Of a stretch of 64,000 nucleotides of DNA, positions 48,613 through 58,039 are shown one piece after another; positions within the stretch are counted from its first letter, which is position 1; every line of letters starts with the position of its first letter. The notes beneath the pieces are model-generated. The model worked only from the letters and a program-made list of their open reading frames with translations. It ran no database searches and was not told the DNA's origin. This DNA is from Pseudomonadota bacterium. GTDB lineage: Bacteria; Pseudomonadota; Gammaproteobacteria; Burkholderiales; Ferrovaceae. The stretch spans positions 87,667 to 151,666 of the forward strand of contig JAJZBQ010000005.1 of the NCBI GenBank assembly GCA_021798835.1. Direction: 5' to 3'. Position numbers and translations under genes: made by a program.

Positions 48613-49995
48613 ATGGTTCGCACCCGCTTTGCCCCCAGCCCGACCGGTTACCTGCATATCGGTGGTGCACGTACCGCCCTGTTTTCCTGGGCTTTTGCCC
48701 GTCACCACGGGGGAACCTTCGTGTTGCGCATTGAGGATACCGATCAGGAGCGTTCTACCAACGCATCGACTCAAGCCATCCTCGATGGCATGGCTTGGCT
48801 TGGCTTGAACCATGACGAAGGCCCTTTTTACCAAATGCACCGTTTGGCACGCTACCGTGAAGTTGCCGACCATCTGCTCAAGACTGGCTGGGCCTATCCC
48901 TGTTACGCCAGCCGCGAAGAACTGGAAGCCCTGCGTGCTGCCCAGTGGGCTCGCCACGAAAAGCCCCGTTACGATGGACGCTGGCGCGATTCCCGCGCAA
49001 CTCCGCCCGCCGGAGTGACCCCAGTCATCCGTTTCAAAACTCCACAAGAGGGCAGCATCACCTTCAATGATCTGATCAAGGGGCCCATCACCATTGCCAA
49101 TAATGAACTGGACGACTTGGTCATTCTACGTGCAGATGGCATCCCCACCTATAATTTCGGGGTCGTGGTCGATGATCTGGACATGCAGATCACCCACATT
49201 ATCCGCGGGGATGATCATGTCAACAACACGCCTCGCCAGATTCATCTGATGCAGGCTCTGGGAGCCACCTTGCCACAGTTTGCCCATTTGCCCATGATTC
49301 TTGGTCAGGATGGCGAACGACTGTCCAAGCGACATGGAGCCGTGAGTGTCCTGCAATACCAGGAAGCCGGTTTCCTTCCGGATGCCCTGATCAATTATCT
49401 GGCACGCTTGGGCTGGTCACATGGTGATGCCGAAATTTTTTCCCGGGATGACCTGATTCAATGGTTTGATTTTGCCCACGTCAATCGCTCACCGGCTCGC
49501 TTCAATCCCGAAAAGTTACTGTGGCTCAACCAGCAGTATATAAAGGCTACTCCCGATGATCTACTGGTACCCCATTTGCGTGAGAGCCTTGCCCTGACCC
49601 CCGAAGAATGGCAGTCCGGTCCCGTCCCGCAAACGGTCATTGCGCTCATCAAAGGACGCATTGGACATACCACAGAACTGGCCGATGCCACCGGATATTT
49701 CTATCGGGACCCGACTCCCTTGCTCGACAACACACTGGAAGCCTCCGTCATTGCCGCCCTGAGAACCTGTCTGGAACAATTTCGGGAAGTCTCCTGGACC
49801 CCGGACTCCCTGTCCTCTGTGGTAAAGGCAACCGCTGCCCAGCATGGCCTCAAAATGGGGCAACTGGGCATGCCCCTGCGGGCGTGCCTCTGTGGAACTA
49901 CACACACGCCCTCGCTCGACCTGACGCTTCACCTGATCGGCCGTGAGGCGGTCATCCGCCGCCTCGAACAGGCACTGGTCACGCAAACCGACTAA
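48613..49995 (+). CDS. gltX: Glutamyl-tRNA synthetase
   Basis: 460 residues. Class I synthetase: MVRTRFAPSPTGYLHIGGAR carries the HIGH motif (HIGG), GLNHDEGPFY and RDD-type RGDDHVNNTPRQ follow, and RLSKRHGAVSV is the KMSKS loop. C-terminal helical anticodon-binding domain with the length of the non-zinc subclass. Chosen start ATG 48613; an in-frame upstream ATG at 48550 would overlap the roxA promoter region. Its stop TAA shares bases with the stop of the convergent YciI gene. Confidence 0.96.
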   Translation: MVRTRFAPSPTGYLHIGGARTALFSWAFARHHGGTFVLRIEDTDQERSTNASTQAILDGMAWLGLNHDEGPFYQMHRLARYREVADHLLKTGWAYPCYASREELEALRAAQWARHEKPRYDGRWRDSRATPPAGVTPVIRFKTPQEGSITFNDLIKGPITIANNELDDLVILRADGIPTYNFGVVVDDLDMQITHIIRGDDHVNNTPRQIHLMQALGATLPQFAHLPMILGQDGERLSKRHGAVSVLQYQEAGFLPDALINYLARLGWSHGDAEIFSRDDLIQWFDFAHVNRSPARFNPEKLLWLNQQYIKATPDDLLVPHLRESLALTPEEWQSGPVPQTVIALIKGRIGHTTELADATGYFYRDPTPLLDNTLEASVIAALRTCLEQFREVSWTPDSLSSVVKATAAQHGLKMGQLGMPLRACLCGTTHTPSLDLTLHLIGREAVIRRLEQALVTQTD

Positions 49996-50288
49996 AGATA
50001 GGAACGACGGTCGAGAAACGCCAGTCGCCAGCGTGTTATCACCACCCGTTCGGGCAGACCGACCTGACTGAACGGGTCAGCCTGAATAAACGCCTCTGCT
50101 GCGCTTCGGCTGTCAACATCCACAATATAAAAACTTCCTTGCGGCGTTTGGCCATCGTCGCTCATTTTGGCCCCACACGCCAATAACAACCCCTTTTGCT
50201 CCTCCAACCAAGCCAGATGGGCCGGACGATGGGCCTGACGCAGGGGCCCCTGCCCGACTTTATCCCAAGTTTCAATCAAAAATGGCAT
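49992..50288 (-). CDS. YciI family protein
   Basis: 98 residues from ATG 50288. Small ferredoxin-like fold (YCII domain), opening MPFLIETWDK and containing RPAHLAWLEEQ with the conserved His, GDPFSQ-like ADPFSQVGL near residue 72 and IVDVDSRSAAEAFI. In this family a His/Asp pair is thought to act in dehalogenase- or isomerase-like chemistry, but functions are mostly unknown. Overlaps the gltX stop by 3 bp. Confidence 0.88.
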   Translation of the reverse strand: MPFLIETWDKVGQGPLRQAHRPAHLAWLEEQKGLLLACGAKMSDDGQTPQGSFYIVDVDSRSAAEAFIQADPFSQVGLPERVVITRWRLAFLDRRSYL

Positions 50289-50363
50289 CACAACCCTCAC
50301 TCTGGTTTTATAAAAAGGGAATTATCCGGTCACCACACGCCTCGGTCAAATCTTCCACAGCCT

Positions 50364-50393
50364 TTGCCAGCCCCATGGGGGGAAGCGTATAAT
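50364..50393 (+). promoter_or_regulatory. Promoter of the suhB-trmJ-cysE-iscA-mfd unit
   Basis: TTGCCA (50364-50369), 18 bp, then a perfect TATAAT (50388-50393). Predicted start near 50400, 37 nt before the suhB ATG. Confidence 0.6.
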
Positions 50394-50436
50394 GGCGAGT
50401 TCCCCCTGCACTTTAATAGAAGAGACTCGATCAGCC

Positions 50437-51213
50437 ATGCATCCCCAACTCAATGTGGCCATCAAGGCGGCGCGACGTGCCGGCAACCTGATCCAACGCG
50501 CGGCTCAGGACATCGATCGCTTGACGATCAGCAAAAAAGGTCATGCCGACTTTGTGTCGGAAGTCGATCGCGCTGCCGAACAGGCCATCCGGGAAATTTT
50601 GACCGAGACCTATCCCGATCATGCCATTCTCGGCGAGGAAGGAGGAGCCAGCGGCAATTCCCCCTATTGCTGGATTGTCGATCCCCTTGATGGGACCACC
50701 AATTTTCTGCACGGTTTTCCACTCTACAGCGTGTCCATTGCCCTGACTCACGAAGGCATCGTCAACCATGGGGTAGTATACGATCCTGTCCATAACGATC
50801 TGTTCACCGCTTCACGGGGCAGCGGTGCCTATCTGAATGACCGGCGCATCCGGGTCAGCGGGCGTACCCGCCTGGACGAGTCGCTGATCGGCACAGGGTT
50901 TCCCTACGCCCACATGACTCATCAGGAACGCTATCTGCGCATGATGGCCGAGGTCATGAGAAAAACTGCAGGACTTCGCCGCCCTGGGTCGGCAGCCATC
51001 GATCTGGCTTATGTTGCAGCAGGACGTTACGATGCATTCTGGGAACTCGATCTCAAACCTTGGGATATCGCCGCAGGGACCTTGCTGATTCAGGAAGCTG
51101 GCGGCCTGGTTTCCGACCTCGATGGGGAAAATCGTTTTCTGGAAACGGGAAACGTCGTCGCCGGTTCTCCAAAAATTTTTGCCCAACTGCTACCGATCCT
51201 GCAAAACGCCTGA
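50437..51213 (+). CDS. suhB: Inositol monophosphatase family protein SuhB
   Basis: 258 residues. Li-sensitive Mg-dependent phosphatase; in E. coli SuhB also joins the rRNA antitermination complex. Metal motifs [24 protein letters not shown] and the C-terminal [17 protein letters not shown] are complete; [10 protein letters not shown] is the usual beta-hairpin. ATG 50437 starts the conserved [19 protein letters not shown]; the longer frame from 50392 lies in the promoter. First gene of a plus-strand series ending with mfd. Confidence 0.94.
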   Translation: MHPQLNVAIKAARRAGNLIQRAAQDIDRLTISKKGHADFVSEVDRAAEQAIREILTETYPDHAILGEEGGASGNSPYCWIVDPLDGTTNFLHGFPLYSVSIALTHEGIVNHGVVYDPVHNDLFTASRGSGAYLNDRRIRVSGRTRLDESLIGTGFPYAHMTHQERYLRMMAEVMRKTAGLRRPGSAAIDLAYVAAGRYDAFWELDLKPWDIAAGTLLIQEAGGLVSDLDGENRFLETGNVVAGSPKIFAQLLPILQNA

Positions 51214-51219
51214 GAACCC

Positions 51220-51981
51220 ATGTTCGATCATTTTCGTTTTGTTCTCTGTCACACCACCCACCCCGGCAATATCGGTGCAACAGCACGCGCCCTGAAAACC
51301 ATGGGGTTCTCCAGACTGGTTCTGGTTCAACCTCGTCATTTTCCCTCCGATGAGGCCACTGTACGCGCTTCGGGGGCAGATGACCTGTTACAACAGGCCA
51401 CCCTCTGCACAACCCTGGACGAGGCATTACAAGGGACGACACTGGCCGTCGGCTTGACAGCGCGACGGCGCGATCTTTCCCACCCCATGCTGACACTGCG
51501 CGACATGGCCGTCAATGCTCCCCTGGAAGCATCGGGAGCCGGTGAAGTGGCCCTGGTCTTTGGCACTGAAATGTCCGGATTATCCAATGCCGAACTGGAT
51601 TTGTGCCAGCGTCTGGTGCATATTCCCACTGATCCGACCTTCAGTTCCCTTAACCTTGCCTCGGCAGTCCAACTGGTCGCCTACGAGTTGCGCCAGACCC
51701 TGCTTCAAGACGCCACACAACTTCCACAGACACGCGAATATCCATTGGCCCACCACGAGGAACTGGAACAATTTTATCGCCATCTGGAACGGGTATTGCT
51801 CGCCAGCACCTTTCTCGACCCACAACACCCCGGCCGCCTGATGACCCGCTTACGTCGCCTTTTCTCCCGGGCACGAATCGAACGAGAAGAGGTCAATATC
51901 CTGCGTGGCATTCTCAAGTCGCTTTATCCTGCCGACAATGGCAGTGACCCCGTCGATACAAGGACAGCCTCCCATGTTTGA
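51220..51981 (+). CDS. trmJ: tRNA (cytidine/uridine-2'-O-)-methyltransferase TrmJ
   Basis: 253 residues. Methylates the 2'-O of nucleotide 32 in tRNAs. SpoU/TrmD knot fold: motif 1 [17 protein letters not shown] near residue 14, motif 2 [17 protein letters not shown] near 110 and motif 3 [15 protein letters not shown] near 140. The C-terminal ~75 residues form the helical extension typical of TrmJ. Six bases after suhB; its stop overlaps the cysE start in ATGTTTGA. Confidence 0.94.
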   Translation: MFDHFRFVLCHTTHPGNIGATARALKTMGFSRLVLVQPRHFPSDEATVRASGADDLLQQATLCTTLDEALQGTTLAVGLTARRRDLSHPMLTLRDMAVNAPLEASGAGEVALVFGTEMSGLSNAELDLCQRLVHIPTDPTFSSLNLASAVQLVAYELRQTLLQDATQLPQTREYPLAHHEELEQFYRHLERVLLASTFLDPQHPGRLMTRLRRLFSRARIEREEVNILRGILKSLYPADNGSDPVDTRTASHV

Positions 51982-52657
51982 CCGTATCCGCGAACAGATA
52001 GACTGCGTTTTCGACCGTGATCCAGCCGTGCGGAGTCGCTGGGAAGTCATCACCCTGTACCCCGGCTTCCATGCCATTCTGTTGCATTGGTTGGCTCACA
52101 GCCTGTGGCACCGTAACCTCAAATGGCTCGGACGAGCGGTATCGCAATTTTCAAGATTTTTGACCGGAATCGAGATCCACCCCGGGGCCACCCTTGGGCG
52201 ACGCGTCTTCATCGATCATGGGATGGGAGTCGTGATCGGTGAAACCGCCGACGTGGGAGACGACTGCACCCTCTACCAAGGAGTAACCCTGGGAGGAACC
52301 TCCTGGAACAAGGGAAAACGCCACCCCACTCTGGCCACCGGTGTCATCGTTGGGGCGGGTGCCAAAGTCATCGGTCCGATACTGCTGGGTGAAGGCTGCA
52401 AGGTGGGCTCCAATGCCGTCGTCGTCAAACCCGTTCCACCAGGTGCTACAGTCATCGGAATTCCTGGGCGATTACTCGAAGACGAACAGCATCGCCCCCT
52501 GAAATCCGATCCGCAATTCAGCGCCTATGGTTCATCGCGCGATGAGACAGACCCCTTGATCGTTGCCGTACAAGACCTGGTGCAGCGTAATGCGGAACTT
52601 GAGGCGCGGCTTACGGAACTTTCCCGTCACGTTGACAGCCTCAGCCACCACCCCTGA
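51974..52657 (+). CDS. cysE: Serine O-acetyltransferase
   Basis: 227 residues from ATG 51974. Acetylates serine to O-acetylserine for cysteine synthesis. N-terminal helical part ([18 protein letters not shown]), then a left-handed beta-helix of hexapeptide turns: [53 protein letters not shown], ending with the acyl-CoA-binding loop. C-terminal 40 residues are polar. In many betaproteobacteria it heads the isc iron-sulfur cluster genes. Confidence 0.95.
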   Translation: MFDRIREQIDCVFDRDPAVRSRWEVITLYPGFHAILLHWLAHSLWHRNLKWLGRAVSQFSRFLTGIEIHPGATLGRRVFIDHGMGVVIGETADVGDDCTLYQGVTLGGTSWNKGKRHPTLATGVIVGAGAKVIGPILLGEGCKVGSNAVVVKPVPPGATVIGIPGRLLEDEQHRPLKSDPQFSAYGSSRDETDPLIVAVQDLVQRNAELEARLTELSRHVDSLSHHP

Positions 52658-52669
52658 AGGAGACTCCCC

Positions 52670-53005
52670 ATGACCATCACCTTATCAGATGCTGCGGCCC
52701 AACAAGTCCGCCACTCTCTCACCAAACGCGGCAAGGGTATCGGCTTGCGTTTCGGAACCAGGAAATCGGGATGTTCCGGCTTGGCTTACACCGTGGATTA
52801 TGCTGACGAAATTCGCGATGGAGAAGTGACCTTCGAGTCCCATGGAGTTCAGGTGTTGGTCCATCGGGATCATTTGGTTGACCTGGACGGCACCCACATC
52901 GATTATCAGCGCCAGGGCCTGAATGCTACTTTCCAGTTCATCAATCCCAATGTCACCGACCAGTGCGGGTGCGGGGAGAGTTTCACCACTCGAACCGGCG
53001 ACTGA
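52670..53005 (+). CDS. iscA: Iron-sulfur cluster assembly protein IscA
   Basis: 111 residues. A-type carrier that accepts and delivers Fe-S clusters. The three cluster cysteines are Cys35 in SGCSGLAY, and Cys99 and Cys101 in DQCGCGESF. The opening MTITLSDAAAQQVRHSL and the LDGTHIDYQRQGL segment place it with IscA rather than ErpA or SufA. The isc genes iscR, iscS and iscU that usually separate cysE and iscA are absent, so only the ends of the operon remain here. SD AAGGAGA is 9-10 nt upstream. Confidence 0.93.
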   Translation: MTITLSDAAAQQVRHSLTKRGKGIGLRFGTRKSGCSGLAYTVDYADEIRDGEVTFESHGVQVLVHRDHLVDLDGTHIDYQRQGLNATFQFINPNVTDQCGCGESFTTRTGD

Positions 53006-53020
53006 GCATTCCATTCAAGC

Positions 53021-56000
53021 ATGAACGCTTCTGTCATCACCTCCTGGCGTTTGAGCCAACTGATACAGTCGCGTCCCCTCGTGGTATTCACTCGCAATAC
53101 CGCCGAAGCGCAGCGCTGGCAGGAAGAAATCGCCTGGTTTCGTCCTGACGCACAGCTGTGTTGCCTGCCCGACTGGGAAACCCTGGCCTATGATCGGTTT
53201 TCCCCACACCAGGACCTGGTATCGGAACGACTGGCCACGTTGTGGTTAATCTCACAGGGAGAATTTGACATTCTGCTGGTGCCCGTCACCACAGCTCTCT
53301 ACCGCTTACCCCCCGTCAGTTATCTGGCTGGACACACCTTTTTTCTGCGCCAAGGTCAGAAACTGGAAGGAGATACCCTGATTCGCCAGATGGCCCAGGC
53401 TGGCTACCAGGCAGTCCAGCAGGTTATCCGACCCGGCGAATTCTGTCGCCGTGGCGGCGTATTGGACTTGTTCCCCATGGGCAGCACACTTCCCTACCGC
53501 CTGGAACTGTTTGATGATCGTCTGGAAACCCTGCGCACCTTTGACGCAGACACCCAGCGCTCCCTCTACCCTGTCCCTGAACTGCGCCTCTTGCCAGCCC
53601 GCGAGTTCCCTCTGGATGAGGCGGCCCGCACCCGATTCCGCAGCAATTTTCGTGATCACTTCGAAGGCGATCCATCGCGCTGTACCCTTTACCGCGATGT
53701 GGGCAACGGCCTGTCTCCCGGTGGGATCGAGTATTATCTGCCCCTGTTTTTTGATCAATGCGCCTCACTTTTCGACTATCTTCCTGCCTCCAGTCGAGTA
53801 TTCACCCCTGCTGATCTCACGATACCCATCCGTGAATTCTTGACATCGGTACGCAGCCGTTGGGAAATGGTCAGTGGCGACCGAACCTACCCAGTCCTTC
53901 CACCAGATGCACTGTTTCTTCGTGAAGAAGCTTTTTTCGTGGGTCTCAAGGCCTTTGTGCCGGAACGTCCCCCGTATGATACCCATTCGTTACCAGCGCT
54001 GGATATCCAGCGTCGTTCTCCCCATCCCTTGGCCAAACTTCAGCAGTTCATCGATGAATTCCCCGGACGTATCCTGATACTTTCCGACAGCCTGGGACGG
54101 CGTGAAACCCTACGTCAATTACTCAACGAACAGGGAATAGCACCTGAAATCACCCAGCATTGGGCCCAATTCGAGACTTCCACCGCCCGTCTCATGTTGA
54201 CGGTTGCTCCTCTTCAGGAGGGACTGCTGTACCACGATCGGTTGGCATTGATCACCGAGAATGAACTGTTTCAGACACAGGTGCATCAACGGCGACGACG
54301 TGATCGCCGCTCACAGAGTGATAACCTTCTGCGCGATCTGACCGAGGTACACATCGGAGATCCCGTGGTACATCAGGATCATGGCATCGGGCGTTTCATG
54401 GGACTGGTCACCCTCGATCTGGGGGAAGGCAGCGGTGAATTCATGCAACTCACCTATGCCGGAGATGACACCCTCTACTTGCCAGTCGCTCAGTTACACC
54501 TTATCAGCCGCTATTCCGGTGGCCCTCCGGAATCTGCTCCTCTCCACAAACTGGGCAGTGGCCAATGGGAAAAGGCCCGCCGTCAGGCGGCTCGCCAAGC
54601 ACGCGATACTGCCGCCGAATTACTGGACCTGTACGCACGGCGCGCCGCACGCAGTGGCTGGGCATGTCCCATTGATGACGAAGCTTATGCCGCCTTCGCC
54701 GAGGGATTTCCTTTTGAAGAAACCCCCGACCAATTGGCCGCCATCGATGCCGTTCGTCAAGATTTGGCTTCCCCCAAACCCATGGATCGTCTGGTCTGCG
54801 GCGATGTGGGCTTCGGCAAAACCGAAGTCGCGTTGCGTGCTGCCTTTCTGACCATTCAAGCCGGTCGGCAAGTAGCCTTGCTGGTCCCCACCACCCTCTT
54901 GGCTGAACAACATTTCCAGAATTTCAGCGACCGATTTGCTGACTGGCCCATCAAGATTGCGGAGTTGTCACGTTTCCGCTCCGCCAAAGAAATGTCAGCC
55001 ACACTGGGAGAACTGGAGAATGGACGCGTCGATCTGGTCATCGGTACCCATAAATTATTGAGCAAGGAAGTACGATTCGCCCGACTGGGTCTGGTCATCA
55101 TCGATGAAGAACACCGTTTTGGTGTGCGCCAGAAAGAGCGTCTAAAGGCACTTCGAACCGAAGTGGATGTGTTGACCCTCACCGCCACCCCCATTCCACG
55201 GACACTGTCTCTGGCGCTCGAAGGACTGCGCGATTTTTCCGTCATTGCCACAGCCCCACAAAAACGACTGGCCATAAAAACTTTCGTGCGCCCACATTCC
55301 CCCGCACTGATTCGTGAAGCCACACTCCGCGAACTCAAGCGCGGGGGGCAGTTATACTTCCTCTACAATGAAGTCGAAACTATCGAAAACGAGCGGGAGC
55401 GACTGGCTCAACTGCTACCAGAAGCACGTATCGCCGTCGCCCATGGCCAGATGCGCGAACGAGAGTTGGAACAGGTCATGCGCGACTTTTACCAACAGCG
55501 TAGCAATTTACTGCTTTGTTCGACCATCATCGAAACCGGCATTGATGTTCCCAATGCCAATACCATTTTGATTCACCGCGCCGACCGTTTCGGCCTGGCC
55601 CAGTTACACCAGTTGCGCGGTCGTGTCGGTCGCTCACACCATCAAGCCTACGCCTACCTGCTTACCCCCCCGGAAGAGGCTTTGACCCCTGCCGCCAAAA
55701 AACGCCTGGATGCCATCCAGCAAATGGAAGAGTTGGGAGCCGGTTTTTATCTGGCCATGCAGGACTTGGAAATCCGTGGTGCCGGGGAAGTGCTGGGGGA
55801 CTCGCAAAGTGGCGATATTCAGGGCATAGGGTTCAATCTGTACACCCAGATGCTAAGCCTGGCTGTCAAGACGCTGCGCCAGGGAGGGCACTGGGATCCA
55901 GATGCACCGCTGGAATCTTCTCTGGAAATCAACCTCCACGCACCAGCCCTGCTCCCGGAGGATTACTGTGGAGATGTGCAGGAGCGGCTGATCCTGTACA

Positions 56001-56362
56001 AACGCCTCGCCAACTGTGAGCACACAGATGCCCTGAACGCCCTTCAGGAAGAACTCATCGATCGCTTCGGACTTCTCCCTCAGGTGACAAAAACCCTTCT
56101 GGAAGTTCATCGCCTTCGCATTCACGCCACCCCGCTGGGCATACGCAAAATCGATGCCCATGAAACCGGAGCACTGATCCAGTTTGTAACCCCCCCGCCT
56201 TTTGATGCCCAGGCCTTCATTCAACTGGTTCAAAAACAGCGCTACCGACTGGCCGGCAGTGACCGGTTACGCTTGGTCCACGAGGCCCCAGAACCCCAAC
56301 AACGGGCCGATATCATCCAACGCTTTCTGGAACAATTACGATCTCTTCCTGCCGCTCCCTGA
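53021..56362 (+). CDS. mfd: Transcription-repair coupling factor Mfd
   Basis: 1113 residues. Releases RNA polymerase stalled at DNA lesions and recruits UvrA. UvrB-like N-terminal modules (residues 1-330), RNA-polymerase-interacting domain around IGDPVVHQDHGIGRFMGL, then a RecG-like translocase with Walker A VCGDVGFGKTEVAL, DEEH box IIDEEHRFGVRQKER, TATPIPRT and motif VI QLRGRVGRS, and a C-terminal TRCF autoinhibitory domain. About 35 residues shorter than E. coli Mfd, mostly at the N-terminus. 15 bp after iscA; convergent with the fumarase gene at 20 bp. Confidence 0.96.
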   Translation: MNASVITSWRLSQLIQSRPLVVFTRNTAEAQRWQEEIAWFRPDAQLCCLPDWETLAYDRFSPHQDLVSERLATLWLISQGEFDILLVPVTTALYRLPPVSYLAGHTFFLRQGQKLEGDTLIRQMAQAGYQAVQQVIRPGEFCRRGGVLDLFPMGSTLPYRLELFDDRLETLRTFDADTQRSLYPVPELRLLPAREFPLDEAARTRFRSNFRDHFEGDPSRCTLYRDVGNGLSPGGIEYYLPLFFDQCASLFDYLPASSRVFTPADLTIPIREFLTSVRSRWEMVSGDRTYPVLPPDALFLREEAFFVGLKAFVPERPPYDTHSLPALDIQRRSPHPLAKLQQFIDEFPGRILILSDSLGRRETLRQLLNEQGIAPEITQHWAQFETSTARLMLTVAPLQEGLLYHDRLALITENELFQTQVHQRRRRDRRSQSDNLLRDLTEVHIGDPVVHQDHGIGRFMGLVTLDLGEGSGEFMQLTYAGDDTLYLPVAQLHLISRYSGGPPESAPLHKLGSGQWEKARRQAARQARDTAAELLDLYARRAARSGWACPIDDEAYAAFAEGFPFEETPDQLAAIDAVRQDLASPKPMDRLVCGDVGFGKTEVALRAAFLTIQAGRQVALLVPTTLLAEQHFQNFSDRFADWPIKIAELSRFRSAKEMSATLGELENGRVDLVIGTHKLLSKEVRFARLGLVIIDEEHRFGVRQKERLKALRTEVDVLTLTATPIPRTLSLALEGLRDFSVIATAPQKRLAIKTFVRPHSPALIREATLRELKRGGQLYFLYNEVETIENERERLAQLLPEARIAVAHGQMRERELEQVMRDFYQQRSNLLLCSTIIETGIDVPNANTILIHRADRFGLAQLHQLRGRVGRSHHQAYAYLLTPPEEALTPAAKKRLDAIQQMEELGAGFYLAMQDLEIRGAGEVLGDSQSGDIQGIGFNLYTQMLSLAVKTLRQGGHWDPDAPLESSLEINLHAPALLPEDYCGDVQERLILYKRLANCEHTDALNALQEELIDRFGLLPQVTKTLLEVHRLRIHATPLGIRKIDAHETGALIQFVTPPPFDAQAFIQLVQKQRYRLAGSDRLRLVHEAPEPQQRADIIQRFLEQLRSLPAAP

Positions 56363-56381
56363 GTCCACTCAATTTCCCGCA

Positions 56382-57905
56382 TCAGGCAATGTGGTGCTGA
56401 ATATCCGCCAAACGGATACGCCACTCTGCCGGTCCACTTCGATGCACCGACTGCCCCCTGCTATCCACTGCTACCGTCACTGGCATATCTACCACCGTAA
56501 ACTCGTAAATGGCTTCCATGCCCAGATCAGCAAAAGCCACCACCCGCGCAGTACGAATAGCACGCGCCACCAGATAAGCGGCTCCCCCGACGGCAATAAG
56601 AGACACTGCGCGATGACGACGAATCGTCTCAATCGCCCCTTCTCCTCGTTCGGCTTTACCGATCATCCCCCACAGCCCCAATTTTTCGAGCATGAAATCG
56701 GTGAACTTGTCCATACGCGTTGCCGTTGTCGGACCTGCAGGCCCCACCACCTCGTCTCCCACCGGATCCACTGGCCCTACGTAATAGATGAAACGCCCCC
56801 TAAAATCCAGACCCTCCGGCAGCGGTTCACCCTGTTCGGCTCGTTGCTGCAGACGCCGGTGAGCCGCATCCCGTCCAGTCAACAAGCGACCGGATAACAA
56901 CAGCGTATCCCCGGCCTTCCACTCCGCTATCCCATTATGCGTCAGTTGATCCAGATCGACACGGCGCGCATTGGGGGCTGCCTGCCATGTCACCTGTGGC
57001 CAATCTTCAAGGCGTGGAGGCGGCAACCAGACCGGCCCTTGTCCGTTCAAAGTGAAATGGGCATGGCGGGTCGCTGCACAGTTGGGAATCAGTGCCACTG
57101 GCAACGAAGCGGCATGGGTTGGATAATCGAGAACCTTGACATCCAGCACCGTTGTCATCCCCCCCAATCCCTGAGCACCTATCCCCAACGCATTGACACG
57201 GTCATACAGTTCGATGCGCAACGCTTCCAGCGTATTGGAGGCTCCCCGGGCCTTGAGTATGCTCATGTCAATGGGTTGCATCAGGGATTCTTTGGCCATC
57301 AGCATGGCTTTTTCGGCTGTCCCTCCAATACCGATGCCCAACATCCCTGGAGGACACCAACCGGCACCCAGTGTCGGAACCGTTTCCACCACCCAGTCCA
57401 CGATGGAATCCGAAGGGTTCAGCATCACCAATTTGGCTTTGTTTTCCGACCCCCCACCTTTGGCCGCAACGACGACCTCCACCTGGTCGCCAGGAACCAG
57501 GGTGACATGGGTCACCGCCGGCGTATTGTCTCGTGTATTTTGCCGCTTGCCTGCTGGATCAGCCACCACCGAGGCACGTAACGGATTGGCCGGATTCAAA
57601 TAAGCACGTCGTACCCCTTGGTTGACCGCGTCTTCCAGAGATCCCGTCAACTCCCAGCGCACCTCCAATCCAACGCGCAGAAAGACATTGACGATGCCCG
57701 TATCCTGGCAGATCGGACGATGTCCTTCGGCACATAATCGAGAATTGGTGAGTATCTGAGCCATGGCATCCCGGGCAGCCGCAGACTGCTCCTTCTCATA
57801 AGCCTGGGCCAGCGCTTCCAGATAGTCACGGGGATGATAATAAGAAATATACTGCAATGCATCCGCAATGCTTTCCACCAAATCTTCTTGCCGAATCAAC
57901 GTCAC
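56382..57905 (-). CDS. Fumarate hydratase class I (4Fe-4S)
   Basis: 507 residues. Interconverts fumarate and malate in the TCA cycle using an oxygen-sensitive 4Fe-4S cluster. Cluster cysteines are in ICQDTGIV near residue 65, GAGWCPPGMLGIGIGGTAEK near 183 and IPNCAATRH near 275. Both the alpha region and the beta-type C-terminal domain (GDTLLLSGRLLTGRDAAH, YVGPVDPVGDEVVGPAGPTTATRMD) are fused in one chain, as in FumA/FumB. Alone on the minus strand between mfd and acsA. Confidence 0.95.
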   Translation of the reverse strand: MTLIRQEDLVESIADALQYISYYHPRDYLEALAQAYEKEQSAAARDAMAQILTNSRLCAEGHRPICQDTGIVNVFLRVGLEVRWELTGSLEDAVNQGVRRAYLNPANPLRASVVADPAGKRQNTRDNTPAVTHVTLVPGDQVEVVVAAKGGGSENKAKLVMLNPSDSIVDWVVETVPTLGAGWCPPGMLGIGIGGTAEKAMLMAKESLMQPIDMSILKARGASNTLEALRIELYDRVNALGIGAQGLGGMTTVLDVKVLDYPTHAASLPVALIPNCAATRHAHFTLNGQGPVWLPPPRLEDWPQVTWQAAPNARRVDLDQLTHNGIAEWKAGDTLLLSGRLLTGRDAAHRRLQQRAEQGEPLPEGLDFRGRFIYYVGPVDPVGDEVVGPAGPTTATRMDKFTDFMLEKLGLWGMIGKAERGEGAIETIRRHRAVSLIAVGGAAYLVARAIRTARVVAFADLGMEAIYEFTVVDMPVTVAVDSRGQSVHRSGPAEWRIRLADIQHHIA

Positions 57906-57930
57906 GTCATTTCACTCCCTGAAAACATTC

Positions 57931-57965
57931 CCGAGGCTGAGTACCTCGGCGAGTAAGGCTATAAT
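57931..57965 (+). promoter_or_regulatory. acsA -10 box with upstream inverted repeat
   Basis: A TATAAT at 57960-57965 preceded by CCGAGG-CTGAGTA-CCTCGG (57931-57949), which occupies the place of the -35 element. No -35 consensus is visible, so the promoter may need an activator or another factor bound at the repeat. Predicted leader about 70 nt before ATG 58040. Confidence 0.4.
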
Positions 57966-58039
57966 AACGCTTTGGTGCGCCAGCAGGGAATGGAAGTTAT
58001 ACCTGAGCCACGAGCCCGATACCCTCATGAGGAAGGATC

